Made by a program: the position numbers and the translations under genes. This document shows positions 32,245-42,405 of a stretch of 64,000 bases of DNA, piece after piece. This stretch comes from Bactericera cockerelli (lineage: Eukaryota; Arthropoda; Insecta; Hemiptera; Triozidae): positions 2,913,027 through 2,977,026 of the forward strand of contig CM044962.1 in assembly GCA_024516035.1 (NCBI GenBank), in the 5' to 3' direction. The notes beneath the pieces were generated by a model. The model saw only the letters and a list, made by a program, of their open reading frames with translations, had not been told where the DNA came from and did not search any database. How positions within the stretch are numbered: position 1 is the stretch's first letter; every line of letters begins with the position of its first letter.

Positions 32245-32415
32245 CCGACCGCCGTGGCTCATGTTAAGAGCAATGGTTTCTGACCCGAGTTGCAGTTCGA
32301 ATCCCGCCGGAGCGGAAAATTGTAACCGAGTTTTTCCATTTCTAGAATGGCATGGTTTGTAGAGATAAAGTGCCCTGAATTTTCGTAAGTGGTTCGGGCA
32401 CAACCACCCCAAAAA
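32245..32415 (+). mobile_element. tRNA-derived SINE, family VIII
   Basis: Head CGCCGTGGCTCATGTTAAGA (A-box region) and GCAGTTCGAATCCCGCCGG (T arm), body with AAAGTGCCCTGAATTTTCG, ending CACCCC plus an A run. Only one copy is seen in the window. Confidence 0.65.
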
Positions 32416-33398
32416 AAAAATAATTATGTAAATGATAGCTAAAAATGAATCAACAAAAAATTGTACGTATCACTTGAACGAAGCCTATTTTAAGCTCCTG
32501 ACCAAAATGTATTTTCATCATTTTTTTCCATTTTTACTTTACTTGTTTACCTAAGTACTATGTCAAGTCTTGAACAAAGCCAATTTTAAACTCCAGATTA
32601 AAATGTATTTAATTGCGGATTTTTTAGGTCAATCTTTACTTATTTGACGAATGGTCTAAACAAAATAATATAAATGACCTGTCGGAAAAAAAGAAACAGT
32701 TAGAAATTCAAGGGAGTAAAAAATAAATTTCTCTCGAGGTTATGTTTATGCAAAAAATTGTAAATTATTTTTTTATTTCTAAGTTATTTTTATTATTAAA
32801 GATGTATAGGTAATAATAATCTAGTTCTAAGCAATAGGTAGGTATAAGCATTTATCATTTCTTACTTTTAATTTAATTGATTAACATACATACTTGAACG
32901 AATTTTACATTACGTTCTAAATTTCAGATCCATTACAGACAATTGAAATTATTTTTTTTTTTTACTTTTTGATTTTGATATTCAATCTAGTTTTTAGAAA
33001 TTTTAAGAGACCTACTTCTTGAAAACTAAAAGCATTTATAATTTCTTTAATTTTTACTTTATTTATTTTAATTTTTCTTGTACAAATTGCTATTTTACTT
33101 GAACGAATTTTACATCGCGTTCTAAACTTCAGATCGATTCCAGATGGTTCGAGTTCCGAGGTTAGTTAATCAGAGGGGGCGAAGTTCCGTCCGATACTGA
33201 CTTACTGAATAAGTGACCGATCAAGAACCAGTTCACTGATTGAGTGACTGATCCTGAACCAGCTCACTAAGTTGACCGACATCACATCTGACCAGATCTG
33301 TTGACTGTCGTCATCATTATTCATCGTAAAATAGATAAATAAGAAGATGTTCTCATATCAATATCTTCATTATTTATAATAACACAGTCACCCGAACT
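32416..33398. other. AT-rich spacer with diverged direct repeats
   Basis: Two blocks are direct repeats: 32893-32945 and 33098-33150 share ACTTGAACGAATTTTACAT, GCGTTCTAAAC/ACGTTCTAAAT and TTCAGATC. A weaker pair (TTGAACGAAGCC...TTTTAAGCTCC and TTGAACAAAGCC...TTTTAAACTCC) lies at 32475 and 32570. No gene is supported. Confidence 0.5.
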
Positions 33399-33512
33399 CA
33401 GTAGATTGATCGATAAGGCGGCGGACTTGTAACCTGGAGGTCGGTGGTTCAAGTCCCGGTTTCAGGAAGATTTAGTAAGGCGAGTTTGAGTAGTTGTCAT
33501 ATCACGAAAATG
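33399..33512 (+). mobile_element. tRNA-like SINE III, plus strand
   Basis: ACTCAGTAGATTGATCGATA, GGCGGCGGACTTGTAACC and GGTGGTTCAAGTCCCGG, then GCGAGTTTGAGTAGTTG. This is the cleanest family III copy. Confidence 0.78.
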
Positions 33513-33579
33513 ATTAACACAGATATGATAACTTTAATACAGCGAAACCTGGATATAATAGGGATTTAATTGAAAATAT

Positions 33580-33716
33580 TGAAGTCCGAATTATTAAACA
33601 GGATTAGTGGATACTATCTACTGACTATAGAGCGCTGTGATTGGTTGAAACTCCCAATAGAAGGCATGATAGGGAAACTCATTTATCTAATCCTGTTTCA
33701 TAATTTGACCCTTAGC
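33580..33716. mobile_element. MITE of the AAACAGGATTAG family
   Basis: Left AATTATTAAACAGGATTAG and right CTAATCCTGTTTCATAATT are inverted ends. Relatives lie at 45605/47452, 48876-49097 and 49095-49210. Confidence 0.65.
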
Positions 33717-33735
33717 CAGGGGCCCACAAAAAATA

Positions 33736-33921
33736 GTTGGTTACAGTTGTTTGTAAGGGTGACCCAGCATCTAAATGGGAAGTATTGTGTCACTTCTCGC
33801 CCATTAGAGGGGAGGTATATGAGCAAGATGAGCAAGCTACAACACAGACCACAAGCATCTACTGTAGCTCCTGTTTCATGGCTACGAAATAATAAAAGCT
33901 GTGAAACACTCACTAAAAAAA
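33736..33921 (+). mobile_element. SINE family I, head lost
   Basis: Starts at GTTGGTTACAGTTGTTTG with a small internal deletion (GGGTGACCCAGC), then the full body and a short A-rich tail. Confidence 0.83.
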
Positions 33922-33989
33922 ATCCTTACTAGTCTGTATGTATGTGTAATGTGTATGTATGATTTTATTTGTGGTGAAGCTCAAGGCCT

Positions 33990-34170
33990 CTTCACAGTTT
34001 TTGTGGGTAGCGCAGTATTACTAAGAGCCTCCTTCACTTTTCAAATTCTATTATATTAATTTCTTTTTACTCTGGTAGTACCGCCACTGGTCATTACTCA
34101 TACAAGAAACTACTCATTTTTCCTCACGAGGTATGAGTGGACCCCGAACATCCAAGTACAGATCAGAAAA
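33990..34170 (-). mobile_element. SINE family V (minus), head lost
   Basis: Reverse of the family V body: CATTTTTCCTCACGAGGTAT and GTGGGTAGCGCAGTATTA are recognisable. Confidence 0.65.
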
Positions 34171-34387
34171 ATTCCTTACTAGTCTTTACCATTAATGTAT
34201 TATTCCATGAAAACTTTGAGTAAACACAATAATGTCAACATTAAAGCCACATTAACACCAAGTAACAAAATCAACATGCAAGCTGATTTTTAATTGTTTT
34301 TTAAAACTTGAATAAAAGTGTTAAGTCAACAATTTGGATACAGAAATTTAATTGTTTACTAATGACTTAATGGAAATTACTAATGAC

Positions 34388-36339
34388 TTAACCCTTTGAA
34401 GCACGCGACCTTAAATTTCTCAAATTTTTAAAAACAAATCAAAGTGTCTGGCTAAGATGGAAAAAAAATCCTGTTATATACAGGGTGTCCAACCAAACTT
34501 GGACACCTCAAATTACTCGGCCCCTGAAAGAGTTTTTGAAAAATAAAAAATCCTAGGGTTCATGGTCTAATTATGCGGTTTAAGACATGAAATTTTTTTT
34601 ATACAGGGTGGTTTAAAAGTCAGAAATTGAGGTGTCAACTTTCGATTTTTAAATGGATCGACCTGAATTTTATTTGATAATTTTACTTTTAAATAGTTCC
34701 TGAGTACTTTTTTAAACAAAAATTTTACATACAGGGTGATTTTTTGTCGACCAATTTTTTTTCTAAATCTCGAATAACTCAAGTTTGTTTAATTTTTTCG
34801 ATAACAAGAATAGAGAGTGTTTGTGTAATGAAAACACGCACTTTCAAATGGCATCAAATTTTTTTATACAGGGTGGTTCACAAGTGAAATAATGACTTGA
34901 TTTTTTTTAAAACTCAGTTTTTTTAATTTTTTATTTAGGATTAATAATTCTAACCTAATTTTACACATTTTTTGTTAGTCATATCGAAAAACAAAACTAA
35001 AGTGTTGTACAGAGTGAGACATAATTTTTTTGTGACACCCTGTATATGGGCAGTCAAAGAGACGTAAAATTAAATAGAAAAACTAAATATGCAAGAAAAA
35101 CTTCGATTTTTAATTATATAAAAAAGTTATGGTGTTTTAACTAATATTGTCACATGGACCACCCTGTAGATATTTTCTTAAAACATCATATGGGTAGTCG
35201 AAATTGTCTAAAATTCAACGAGGAGTCCAAATCTGAAAGAAAAAAATGAATTCAAAAAGCCATTTTCAATTTTGTGTCTACACCTACCTACTTTTTATTT
35301 CTAGTTTTAAAATCATTCAGTGTGTACACCAAATTGAAAATGGCTTCAAAATTCGTGTTTTTTACTTGTTTTTCCCCACAATTCGAGGTCTTCGTTGAAT
35401 TTTATACAACCTCGAGTACCCACATGATAGTTTAAGAGAATATCTACAGGGTGGTCCATGCGACAATATTAGTTAAAACAACATAACTTTTTGATATCAT
35501 TAAAAATCAAAGTTTTTCTTGCACATTTAGTTTTTATATTTGATTTTACGTCTCTTTGACTGCCCATATACAGGGTGTCACAAAAAAATTATGTCTCACC
35601 CTGTACAACACTTTGGTTTGTTTTTCGATATGACTAACAAAAAATGTGTAAAATTAGGTTAGAATTATTAATCCCAAATAAAAAATTAAAAAACTCAGTT
35701 TTAAAAAAAATCAAGTCATTATTTCACTTGTGAACCACCCTGTAAAAAAAATTTTGATGCCAATTGAAAGTTCGTGTTTTCATCACACAAACATTTTCTA
35801 TTCTTGTTATCGAAAAAATTAAACAAACTTGAGCTATTCGAGATTTAGAAAAAAAATTGGTCGATAAAAAACCACCCTGTATGTAAAATTTTTGTTTAAA
35901 AAATTACTCAAAAACCATTTAGAAGTAAAATTATCAAATAAAATTCAGGTCGATCCATTTAAAAATCGAAAGTTGACACCTCAATTTCTGACTTTTGAAC
36001 CACCCTGTATAAAAAAAAATTCATGACTGAAACCGCATAATTAGACCATGTACCCTAGGATTTTTTATTTTTCAAAAACTCTTTCAGGGGCCGAGTAATT
36101 TGAGGTGTCCAAGTTTGGTGGGACACCCTGTATATAAAAAAAAAACGACTCGCGTGATAAAAACAGTGATTAGAAAAAAAGTAAACAACTAATACCAAAA
36201 AGTTTCTTGAGTTCTCAATAGGGAACAGCACCAGTATCGTATTCGGAATGATTCCAGCATGATCAATAGACCTGTGTACCTCTGAACCGCTGCAGAAAAG
36301 ATGGTTACGCTTAGAAACCGGTATGCTTCAAAGGGTTAA
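34388..36339. mobile_element. TTAA-flanked element, type c, hosting FB1
   Basis: TTAA (34388-34391) then CCCTTTGAAGCACG on the left. On the right, GTATGCTTCAAAGGG is followed by TTAA (36336-36339). The 12-bp ends are perfect inverted repeats. Most of its 1944 bp is the later foldback insertion (34481-36130); the original element would be about 290 bp. Confidence 0.85.
34481..36130. mobile_element. Complete foldback element FB1
   Basis: Two ~800-bp arms are inverted copies around a centre near 35290. The tips are CAGGGTGTCC and the inverse, flanked by TATATA on both sides. Each arm carries internal copies of the tip (CAGGGTGG/GATTT/GTTC) at 34604, 34733, 34868 and similar positions, mirrored at about 35735, 35868 and 36000. 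No coding capacity. Partial relatives lie at 11456 and 63014. Confidence 0.92.
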
Positions 36340-36649
36340 TGGAGAACCTAGAGCCCTCAGTTTCCTCATGCAGAAAGAAGATCAGCATAGACATTTAGAG
36401 AGGAAACGCGGGTTCTGTCATGGGTACAATTCCCAAATCCCTATCTATGGACGAGATATTTTACTTGTGATAACTTTAAGTAATAAATACACTTAATGGA
36501 AATCCAAGTTCACCTCTTGATAGCTTCTTGGTTTACAGCTTGTGTCGCCTTGAACAAACCTTGCCTAAGTTATTAGAAACTTTCCCAATAGTAAAATACC
36601 AAAGGAACTACAGGAGGAAGTAATTTGGGAATACTCGTAAGACAATTAC
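36340..36649. other. No gene seen
   Basis: Unique-looking spacer right of the TTAA element. Confidence 0.4.
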
Positions 36650-36722
36650 CAGACTCGCACGGATCCCTACACTACCTGGGTTACCAGACTAGCACGTTAA
36701 CCACTTGACCACCAGGGCACGG
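36650..36722 (-). mobile_element. SINE II head fragment (minus)
   Basis: CACGGATCCCTACACTACCT and TTACCAGACTAGCACGTTAA identify the head; the body is missing. Confidence 0.65.
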
Positions 36723-37194
36723 GAGTATGGTTTCATTGGATCGACATTTGTCATTCTCTATCCCATCTATGTATTAGGTATGTAAGACTTGCTAAAAGAC
36801 TTGATGATAACTTTAAACTGATATGATAACACAAATATGATAACTTTTAAACTTTTTTTACATTAAAATGCCAGGTTTAAGACCTTCACAATTTGAATGG
36901 TGTCGAGTTTTTTCCTACGGTTTAGCTTTTATAGCAGAACCAAAGTTATTCAGAAAAAAATATTCTACCTGAGGAGGAAAAAATATATGTCACTAAAAAA
37001 CGATCATTTTTTACACCAAAATTATTTTACAAACAAGGTCAGTATTTTGACAAAAAAATATCTTACTGAAAAAGATATCAGTAAGATATATATTTTTTTT
37101 TTCACATTCGAGAATATTTAAGATATCAGAAGTATTTTATTGTGTTGGTTTTTCTAAAAAAAAATATTTTTTTGCACCGATTACAAAAAAAATC
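36723..37194. other. No gene seen
   Basis: AT-rich. A 74-codon frame at 36897-37121 is lysine- and phenylalanine-rich and has no supporting feature. Confidence 0.4.
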
Positions 37195-37625
37195 ATATTT
37201 CTGAACATGACGTAACTTAACCTCCTGAGCAACTTTGGTATTGTGTCTGTCCGCTTTTTGCATTCCTTGCAACGCGCAAATCTCAGAAACTGCTGAAGAG
37301 ATTTCAACGAAACAGTTGCAATTTTTATTGAATAAAAATTATGCTTGTGCTATTATATTAGGAAAATCCGAAAATTTGGACCAAAAAGTGCAAAAATAAG
37401 GTCTTCTTGCCGATACTCATTCTTTTTCGAATCTAGAATATAGTTAAACGGCTAGCGGCTGTTCTTCAATGTTTGACAAATTTGAAGAGAATCGTATAAG
37501 AAATTTTGGAGATACAAGTGCTTTAGTAAAAAAATTCAAAATAAAGTAAAAGTGGAAATTTGATGAAAATTTATTGCTAAATGTATATATGTGAACCATT
37601 CACGAGGAAGCATTGTGTTCATAAT
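37195..37625 (-). repeat. Dispersed repeat R (minus)
   Basis: Reverse-complement match to 52928-53530: AACCTCCTGAGCAACTTTGG, ACGCGCAAATCTCAGAAACT and CCATTCACGAGGAAGCATTG are shared, with an internal deletion relative to that copy. Confidence 0.62.
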
Positions 37626-37628
37626 GTG

Positions 37629-37865
37629 CTTTCAATTGTATGATCATATCACGACGGGGGTGTTACTCTCCATTCGGTGGCAACTCACGAACCAACAACT
37701 CGAATTAACCTCACCAAGCCTGAGTGGGGCCGGATATAGACAGCAACTCGAGGGTTCGAATGTGAATGGTCATTAGTCACCCATCCCAGTCCTTGTCTGG
37801 ACGTTACTTAACTTGAGTGACAGAACGAGAACTGGTGTATTCAACGTGCCTTTGTCACTGGCTAA
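37629..37865 (-). mobile_element. 5S-headed SINE (minus), long 5S head
   Basis: The minus strand opens GCCAGTGACAAAGGCACG, TTGAATACACCAGTTCTCGT, AAGTTAAGTAACGTCC, GGACTGGGATGGGTGACTA. This covers the 5S rRNA region up to the internal control region and beyond. The central domain (GGCTTGGTGAGGTTAATTCG) follows. Confidence 0.82.
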
Positions 37866-37964
37866 TGATAACAGTGTTTTTTTTAGGAATCATCATACAC
37901 AATTAACACAGTATAGTACTAGTTTCAACATGGCTATGACAATAACCTTTTTAATCTTTTGTAA

Positions 37965-38174
37965 GCCAGCGTTGATGGCCCGTTGAATGCACCGGTTTTT
38001 GTGGGATCACCGAAGTTAAGCAACGTCCAGCGAGACGAAGACTTCGTGATTATGGTATGGGGACCCAAGTGGCTAGCAGGTTTGTGAGTTTTCTGCGAAT
38101 GGAGGGTTATACCCCCGTCGTGATATGGCCATCCAGTTGAAAGCGATGTTAAACCCAAAAAAAAAAAAAAAAAA
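37965..38174 (+). mobile_element. 5S-headed SINE (plus) with poly(A)
   Basis: GCCAGCGTTGATGGCCCG, TTGAATGCACCGGTTTTTGT, GGATCACCGAAGTTAAGCAA head; central domain shortened; tail GCGATGTTAAACCC plus an A run to 38174. It lies 100 bp from an inverted relative. Confidence 0.85.
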
Positions 38175-38562
38175 TGTATTCAACTGTGTTGCATCCAATC
38201 AGTTTGTGTAAATACATATTTAACCTGCTAAATTAGCTTGCTTCTATGATAAACTCAACACCGTTATGTAGAGCACTGACTTACATAAGCATTAAGTTTG
38301 TAATACTGAACTACCAAATTTTCAGGGCCAAATTATAAAAAAACGGAAACCAACACGCGCAAAAAAATTACCGTTAAGATTTCAATTTTAAAACAAGTTT
38401 TTTGTAACTTGTGTCCGCAAAAAATAATACTCGTTTCACAAACAACAATCACAAGAGGTGTTTGCAAAAACTTATTGCATAGTATTTCAGTCAGGGGGCA
38501 GGTAACTTGGGGTAAAGCGTTCACTTCCAATCATGTTGGATTATAATAATGACATCGCCTTC
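38175..38562. other. No gene seen
   Basis: AT-rich spacer; the small minus-strand frame has no recognisable domain. Confidence 0.4.
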
Positions 38563-38950
38563 TTTTTACTGACCGATTAGGTCTAATGAGTCCCATTATT
38601 TCAGCAGTAAGGCCAAGACGTATTATTATGAGGTCAATCACAATTATTATTTTTTATTTAAATATGAGTGTTTTACAGCCTTTTTTATTTCGTAGACATG
38701 AAACAGGAGCTCTTGTAGACTCTTTTGGTCTGTGTTGTAGCCTGCCCGTAGTCAAGTGGTTAACGCACTACTCTGGTAATTCAGGTAGCGTAGGGATCCG
38801 TGGGTTCCAATCCCATCCGGTGTATGAATTTTTTCTCAATAATTTGAGTATGTGACCACATGGTAATCACTAATCAATCATAAGTGGTTAGGTGGTAGAA
38901 AATGCTTTGAGCATTAACCTTGCCTGGTACCTTCTACTAAAGATTACTAT
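38563..38950. mobile_element. Three SINE fragments fused end to end
   Basis: 38563-38645 is a minus-strand family IV body. 38661-38747 is a minus-strand family I 3' part. 38748-38950 is a plus-strand family II copy with head (GTGGTTAACGCACTACTCTG) and body. The I/II junction is abrupt at 38747/38748. Confidence 0.75.
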
Positions 38951-39076
38951 TGAAATTATTAGTATAAGAAAATAGCTTTACAGTTAACGTGCTAAAGTTC
39001 TGAATGATTTCGAGATAATTTTCTATGTGCGCCTGATTAATATCAAATTATGCAATGTGCAATATACTACAACATA

Positions 39077-39425
39077 AATTCTTCTTCTTCTTTTGCTCTG
39101 TCTTATCCCGCTCAAGCAGGGTCGACGTTGTTCAACCTCATAATTGAAGTTGATTGGTTTTGGGACATTTTTTACGGCTGGATGCCCTTCCTAACGCCAA
39201 CGATTCTATTTGATTTAACGTCCTGGATTTGGACGGGGGTTTTACCCTCCATTCGCTGGGAATCGTACCAGCTACCCACATTAACCTCACCCAGCCTGGG
39301 TAGGGCCGGAAATGGCAGCCTCACGTGTTTGGATGGGACAGAATTTTCTTCGAAAAGTCTGCCCCAGCCGGCAGTTGAACTCGGGAACTCTGGACTACGG
39401 GCAGTAGTCACAACCATTACGCATA
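39077..39425 (-). mobile_element. tRNA-headed SINE VI, most complete copy
   Basis: The minus-strand order is: tRNA-like head (GCGTAATGGTTGTGACTACT, B box GAGTTCAACTGCC), spacer with GACTTTTCGAAGAAAATTCT, shared central domain (GGCTGGGTGAGGTTAATGTG, CGAATGGAGGGTAAAACCCC), GTTAGGAAGGGCATCCAGCC, then an RTE-type tail (CCCTGCTTGAGCGGGATAAG) ending in GAAGAA repeats. Plus-strand frames over it are artefacts. Confidence 0.88.
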
Positions 39426-40039
39426 CTACAACATAAATTGCTAGCTTTTTATTTATTTTATTTTACAGACTTCAGTCGAATTTAGATGTACCTAAAAGAA
39501 TGATTTCCAGGTTAAAATTACCTTTCACTAAATGATAATAATATCTTTAAAAGAGAAACCTGCATATAGGAGAGAAAAATTCCGGTTCCTTGGAGTCTTT
39601 TTTATCCAGGTTCTACTGTTTTATTTGCCTAGTGAATTGTATCTTCCTCCTAATAAAAATAATATTTTTCAATTTCTAGGTAAATTATTGGCAAATACCT
39701 TGTTTTAGTGAACTCGTTTTACTGATTTCGAAGATCATTGTACGAAATGCTCTCCACAATCTTTGAAACTGTATTATGCTAGGAAATGATAGACAAATGT
39801 TTTTTGGTTTTGATTCGAGTAGAAAAAGTTGGCGTGTTAAATTCTTTCCTGTGATGCGTCATTTTGTTGTCATTAGGATATACACATGGGATATACGCGT
39901 CGTGACGGCCCTCAAAGGGAAAAGTTAACTACTGAATTGCATGATGTTTTTAGAGTGGATCAAATTGAACAGCAAATGTGTCTGTCCCATTTCCTAGCAA
40001 GTCTTTGTGAAAAAAATTAAAGCTAAACCCCTCCCGTCA
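39426..40039. other. No gene seen
   Basis: AT-rich spacer without recognised features. Confidence 0.45.
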
Positions 40040-40985
40040 AATATAGACAGTAGCTTCACCCTCCATTCGCTGAAAAAATACCAACTATCTAGTACCTAGA
40101 TTACGCGTGTTTTTTTATGTAACCAGACTTAACCAGAATTTACATTTTGGAAGATTTCTGTTTTTTTATTGGATTAGGAAATTTCCCCTCCTTTCTGGTA
40201 AATTCTAGTAAAAATTATTCCCGTTTTCGGGGAAGAGAAAAAATCTCTCTTCCTTAGATTTTTACCAGAGTTTACTAGGAAATCGCCATTTTATTAATTT
40301 GTTTTTGTTTGTGTTGTGATTTGTAATTTGTTGATGTCGCGTTATTTTTCAGTTCTATTATTTTATGTTTTAAAATTGTTGATCTTTTTATTACTTTAAG
40401 TTATTCTGTATTATTTCCCGATTTACTTATAAATATTGTGTATAATAATTTACTTATAAATATTGTGTATGCAATAATAATAAATATGTAATAAATAAAT
40501 TAATCATTTGTTTTATTTTTCTTTTCTCTTTTACAGAGAACCCATCCTAAGCCATTTTTAATTATACATATTAGATATTAGGACAAAATCATTCAGAATT
40601 TTATTTTATATAATCATATAATGTTTTGAAGAAAATCAGAAATTTATTGAATTGTAATTGAGAATGTTTACTTCCCCGAATGTTCTTTTAAATATTGGTA
40701 GCATTCAGAGCGCACTCTCGTTTGACTTGAGTAAGTTATAAAAAATTGTGGTGGGGGTAACTAGATTTTACCAGAATGGATTAGGATTTGGATTCTAGTA
40801 AACTTTAGTTACATAAAAAAACACGACTATTGATAATATCATCAAGCCTGGGTTTGGACGCAAAAAGTGAGCCTAACGAGGTTTCAAATTTGAATCCTTT
40901 TGCCAGTGACGGAATGAGAAGTTGAGTTGAGTACCTACCTATTCAAATTGACGTGCTGTCGACGCTGGCTGTTCTGGCTATGAAA
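40040..40985 (-). mobile_element. 5S-headed SINE split by a TIR element
   Basis: 40040-40105 holds the 3' part (TTCACCCTCCATTCGCTG) and 40830-40985 the remaining core and degraded head (CAAGCCTGGGTTTGGACG, TTTTGCCAGTGACGGAATGA, GTGCTGTCGACGCTGGC), in the minus orientation. The interruption is the element 40106-40825. Confidence 0.65.
40106..40825. mobile_element. 720-bp element with 18-bp perfect TIRs
   Basis: CGTGTTTTTTTATGTAAC (40106-40123) and GTTACATAAAAAAACACG (40808-40825) are perfect inverted repeats. Further inside, TTCTGGTAAATTCTAGTAAA and TTTACCAGAGTTTACTAGG-like words recur. No transposase frame. Target duplication is not clear. Confidence 0.75.
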
Positions 40986-41659
40986 CACAATAATGCTACT
41001 GCAAAAATAGGTGATTTTCCCATTGATATAGAAATATTTTCCCATGAATGAGGGGAATTTTCACGGGTGCAATTGGGAATTTTTATTTTTTAATAACTTC
41101 ATTTGGCAACCCTGTCTCCAGTACGGCAACTTGCACGAGTCGGCGGCGGCAACTGTCGTTAATCAGGAGAGGTTAGTGGTTAGTCAAGTCTGGTACTAAA
41201 GTTACTGTAAGCGGTTATCCTGACCTGAAAAGTGAAAGTTTAGTAACGCTTCGGAAGCTCTACAAAAATGAAATAAAGTCTGTGTCGTATAGAAAATAGA
41301 ATGAATCGTAAGCAAGACAGGAACAGCTAGAAATTAGGTATTCTACCTACCACTGAAACATGAAAGCAAAAAAATTGGATTCTTAGTAGCATTTTTTTCT
41401 ATGTGAAAGTGTTTTTCAAGTGAATTTTACAAGTCCATTGAGAATCCAGTGTTATCTCCACCGTTGGTTTTTTGTATGATGGAGGTCTTTGTATCACACA
41501 TTAGTGTATATAACTAGCACCTACCTGTAACTGTGTTGGCTTGGCCTCGATACAAATTAAAACCTCCATTAGCAAACCAATGCGCCTAGCTCAAGCTCAC
41601 TAGATCAACAGTGAACACTCAAAATTAAAAAGTGATTAGTTTTGAACTCTGTTGACAAC
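40986..41659 (+). promoter_or_regulatory. 5' flank of the zinc-finger gene
   Basis: Includes a GC-richer patch (41115-41160, GAGTCGGCGGCGGCAACTG) that stands out from the AT-rich surroundings and could mark a promoter or non-coding first exon. GAGAGGTTAGTGG at about 41170 could be a splice donor. No TATA box is evident. This is position-based inference only. Confidence 0.3.
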
Positions 41660-42405
41660 ATGTCGGAAGCAGGCCCTAGCACAACACTGGGCATGGAAGT
41701 CAGATGCAAAAGCGGTAAGGATTAATTATTTTACTCTTACAAAGATTTGATGTATGAAGACATTCTTGTGTACGGGATTGAAGATTTGATGTATGAAGAC
41801 ATTCTTGTCTACGGGATTGAAGATTTGATGTATGAAGACATTCTTGTCTATGAGATTGAAGATTTGATGTATCAAACAATCAACCATCAAAAATCCTGCA
41901 CACTATTAAAATAACAAGATTTTTCAGTAGTACTATAACTAAGTAAAATTCTACTATTGTTACTTATTACAGATAACCCTGATACAAATGTTGAGAGTGA
42001 CAACCTGGTTTCAGAAATCAAGCAAGAAAATTCAGATGACCTAGAGATAGATTTTGAAACAAACACTTTTGTGCCAAAAATCCAAGATGTTGCAAATGAC
42101 CCGGAGTCAGACATCAAAAGTGACAATCTGGCAGTTAAAATCAAACAACAGATTACACATGATCCAGAACCACACATTGAAAGTGACAATCTGGCATCAG
42201 AAATCAAGGAAGAGCTAACAAGTGATCCAGAAAGTGACACAGAAATCAAGCAAGAGACTGCGAGTGATCCAGAATCAGCCATTGAAAGTGACAACCTAAC
42301 ATCAGATATCAAGCAAGAGCTTACAGATGACTCAGATATGGACATTAGTGAAAAGCTGGAGGTGAACTTGGTTACTCCCCATGACACAGCAGGATCTTCC
42401 TCTAG
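41660..42405 (+). CDS. Shared N-terminal exons of a zinc-finger gene
   Basis: Exon 1 (41660-41714, from ATG) encodes MSEAGPSTTLGMEVRCKS and ends at the donor GTAAGG with one leftover base. Exon 2 (41973-42405) follows TTACTTATTACAG and ends at GTGAGT, leaving AG of a codon. Together they encode ~162 acidic residues made of diverged ~25-aa repeats (DPESxIESDNLxSEIKQE). Four IKQE/IKEE sites match the SUMO consensus. No BTB, ZAD, SCAN or KRAB domain is visible. The partial codon AG is completed by one base (G or A, giving AGG or AGA, Arg) at each of the three downstream finger exons. The role is probably a nuclear regulatory region. A 176-codon antisense frame mirrors exon 2 and is a shadow. Confidence 0.72.
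41741..41876 (+). repeat. 39-bp minisatellite in intron 1
   Basis: About 3.5 copies of a 39-bp unit (GATTGAAGATTTGATGTATG then AAGACATTCTTGTCTACGG). Being a multiple of three, it stays open in one frame and would read IEDLMYEDILVYG per unit, but retention of the intron meets a stop first, so coding use is unlikely. Confidence 0.9.

Noticed and set aside
39050..39436. A 128-codon plus-strand frame
   Set aside because: It is read through a reverse-oriented SINE VI and an RTE-type tail.
41741..41876. A CRISPR-like array from the regular 39-bp units
   Set aside because: There are no unique spacers between units; it is a plain tandem minisatellite in an animal intron.
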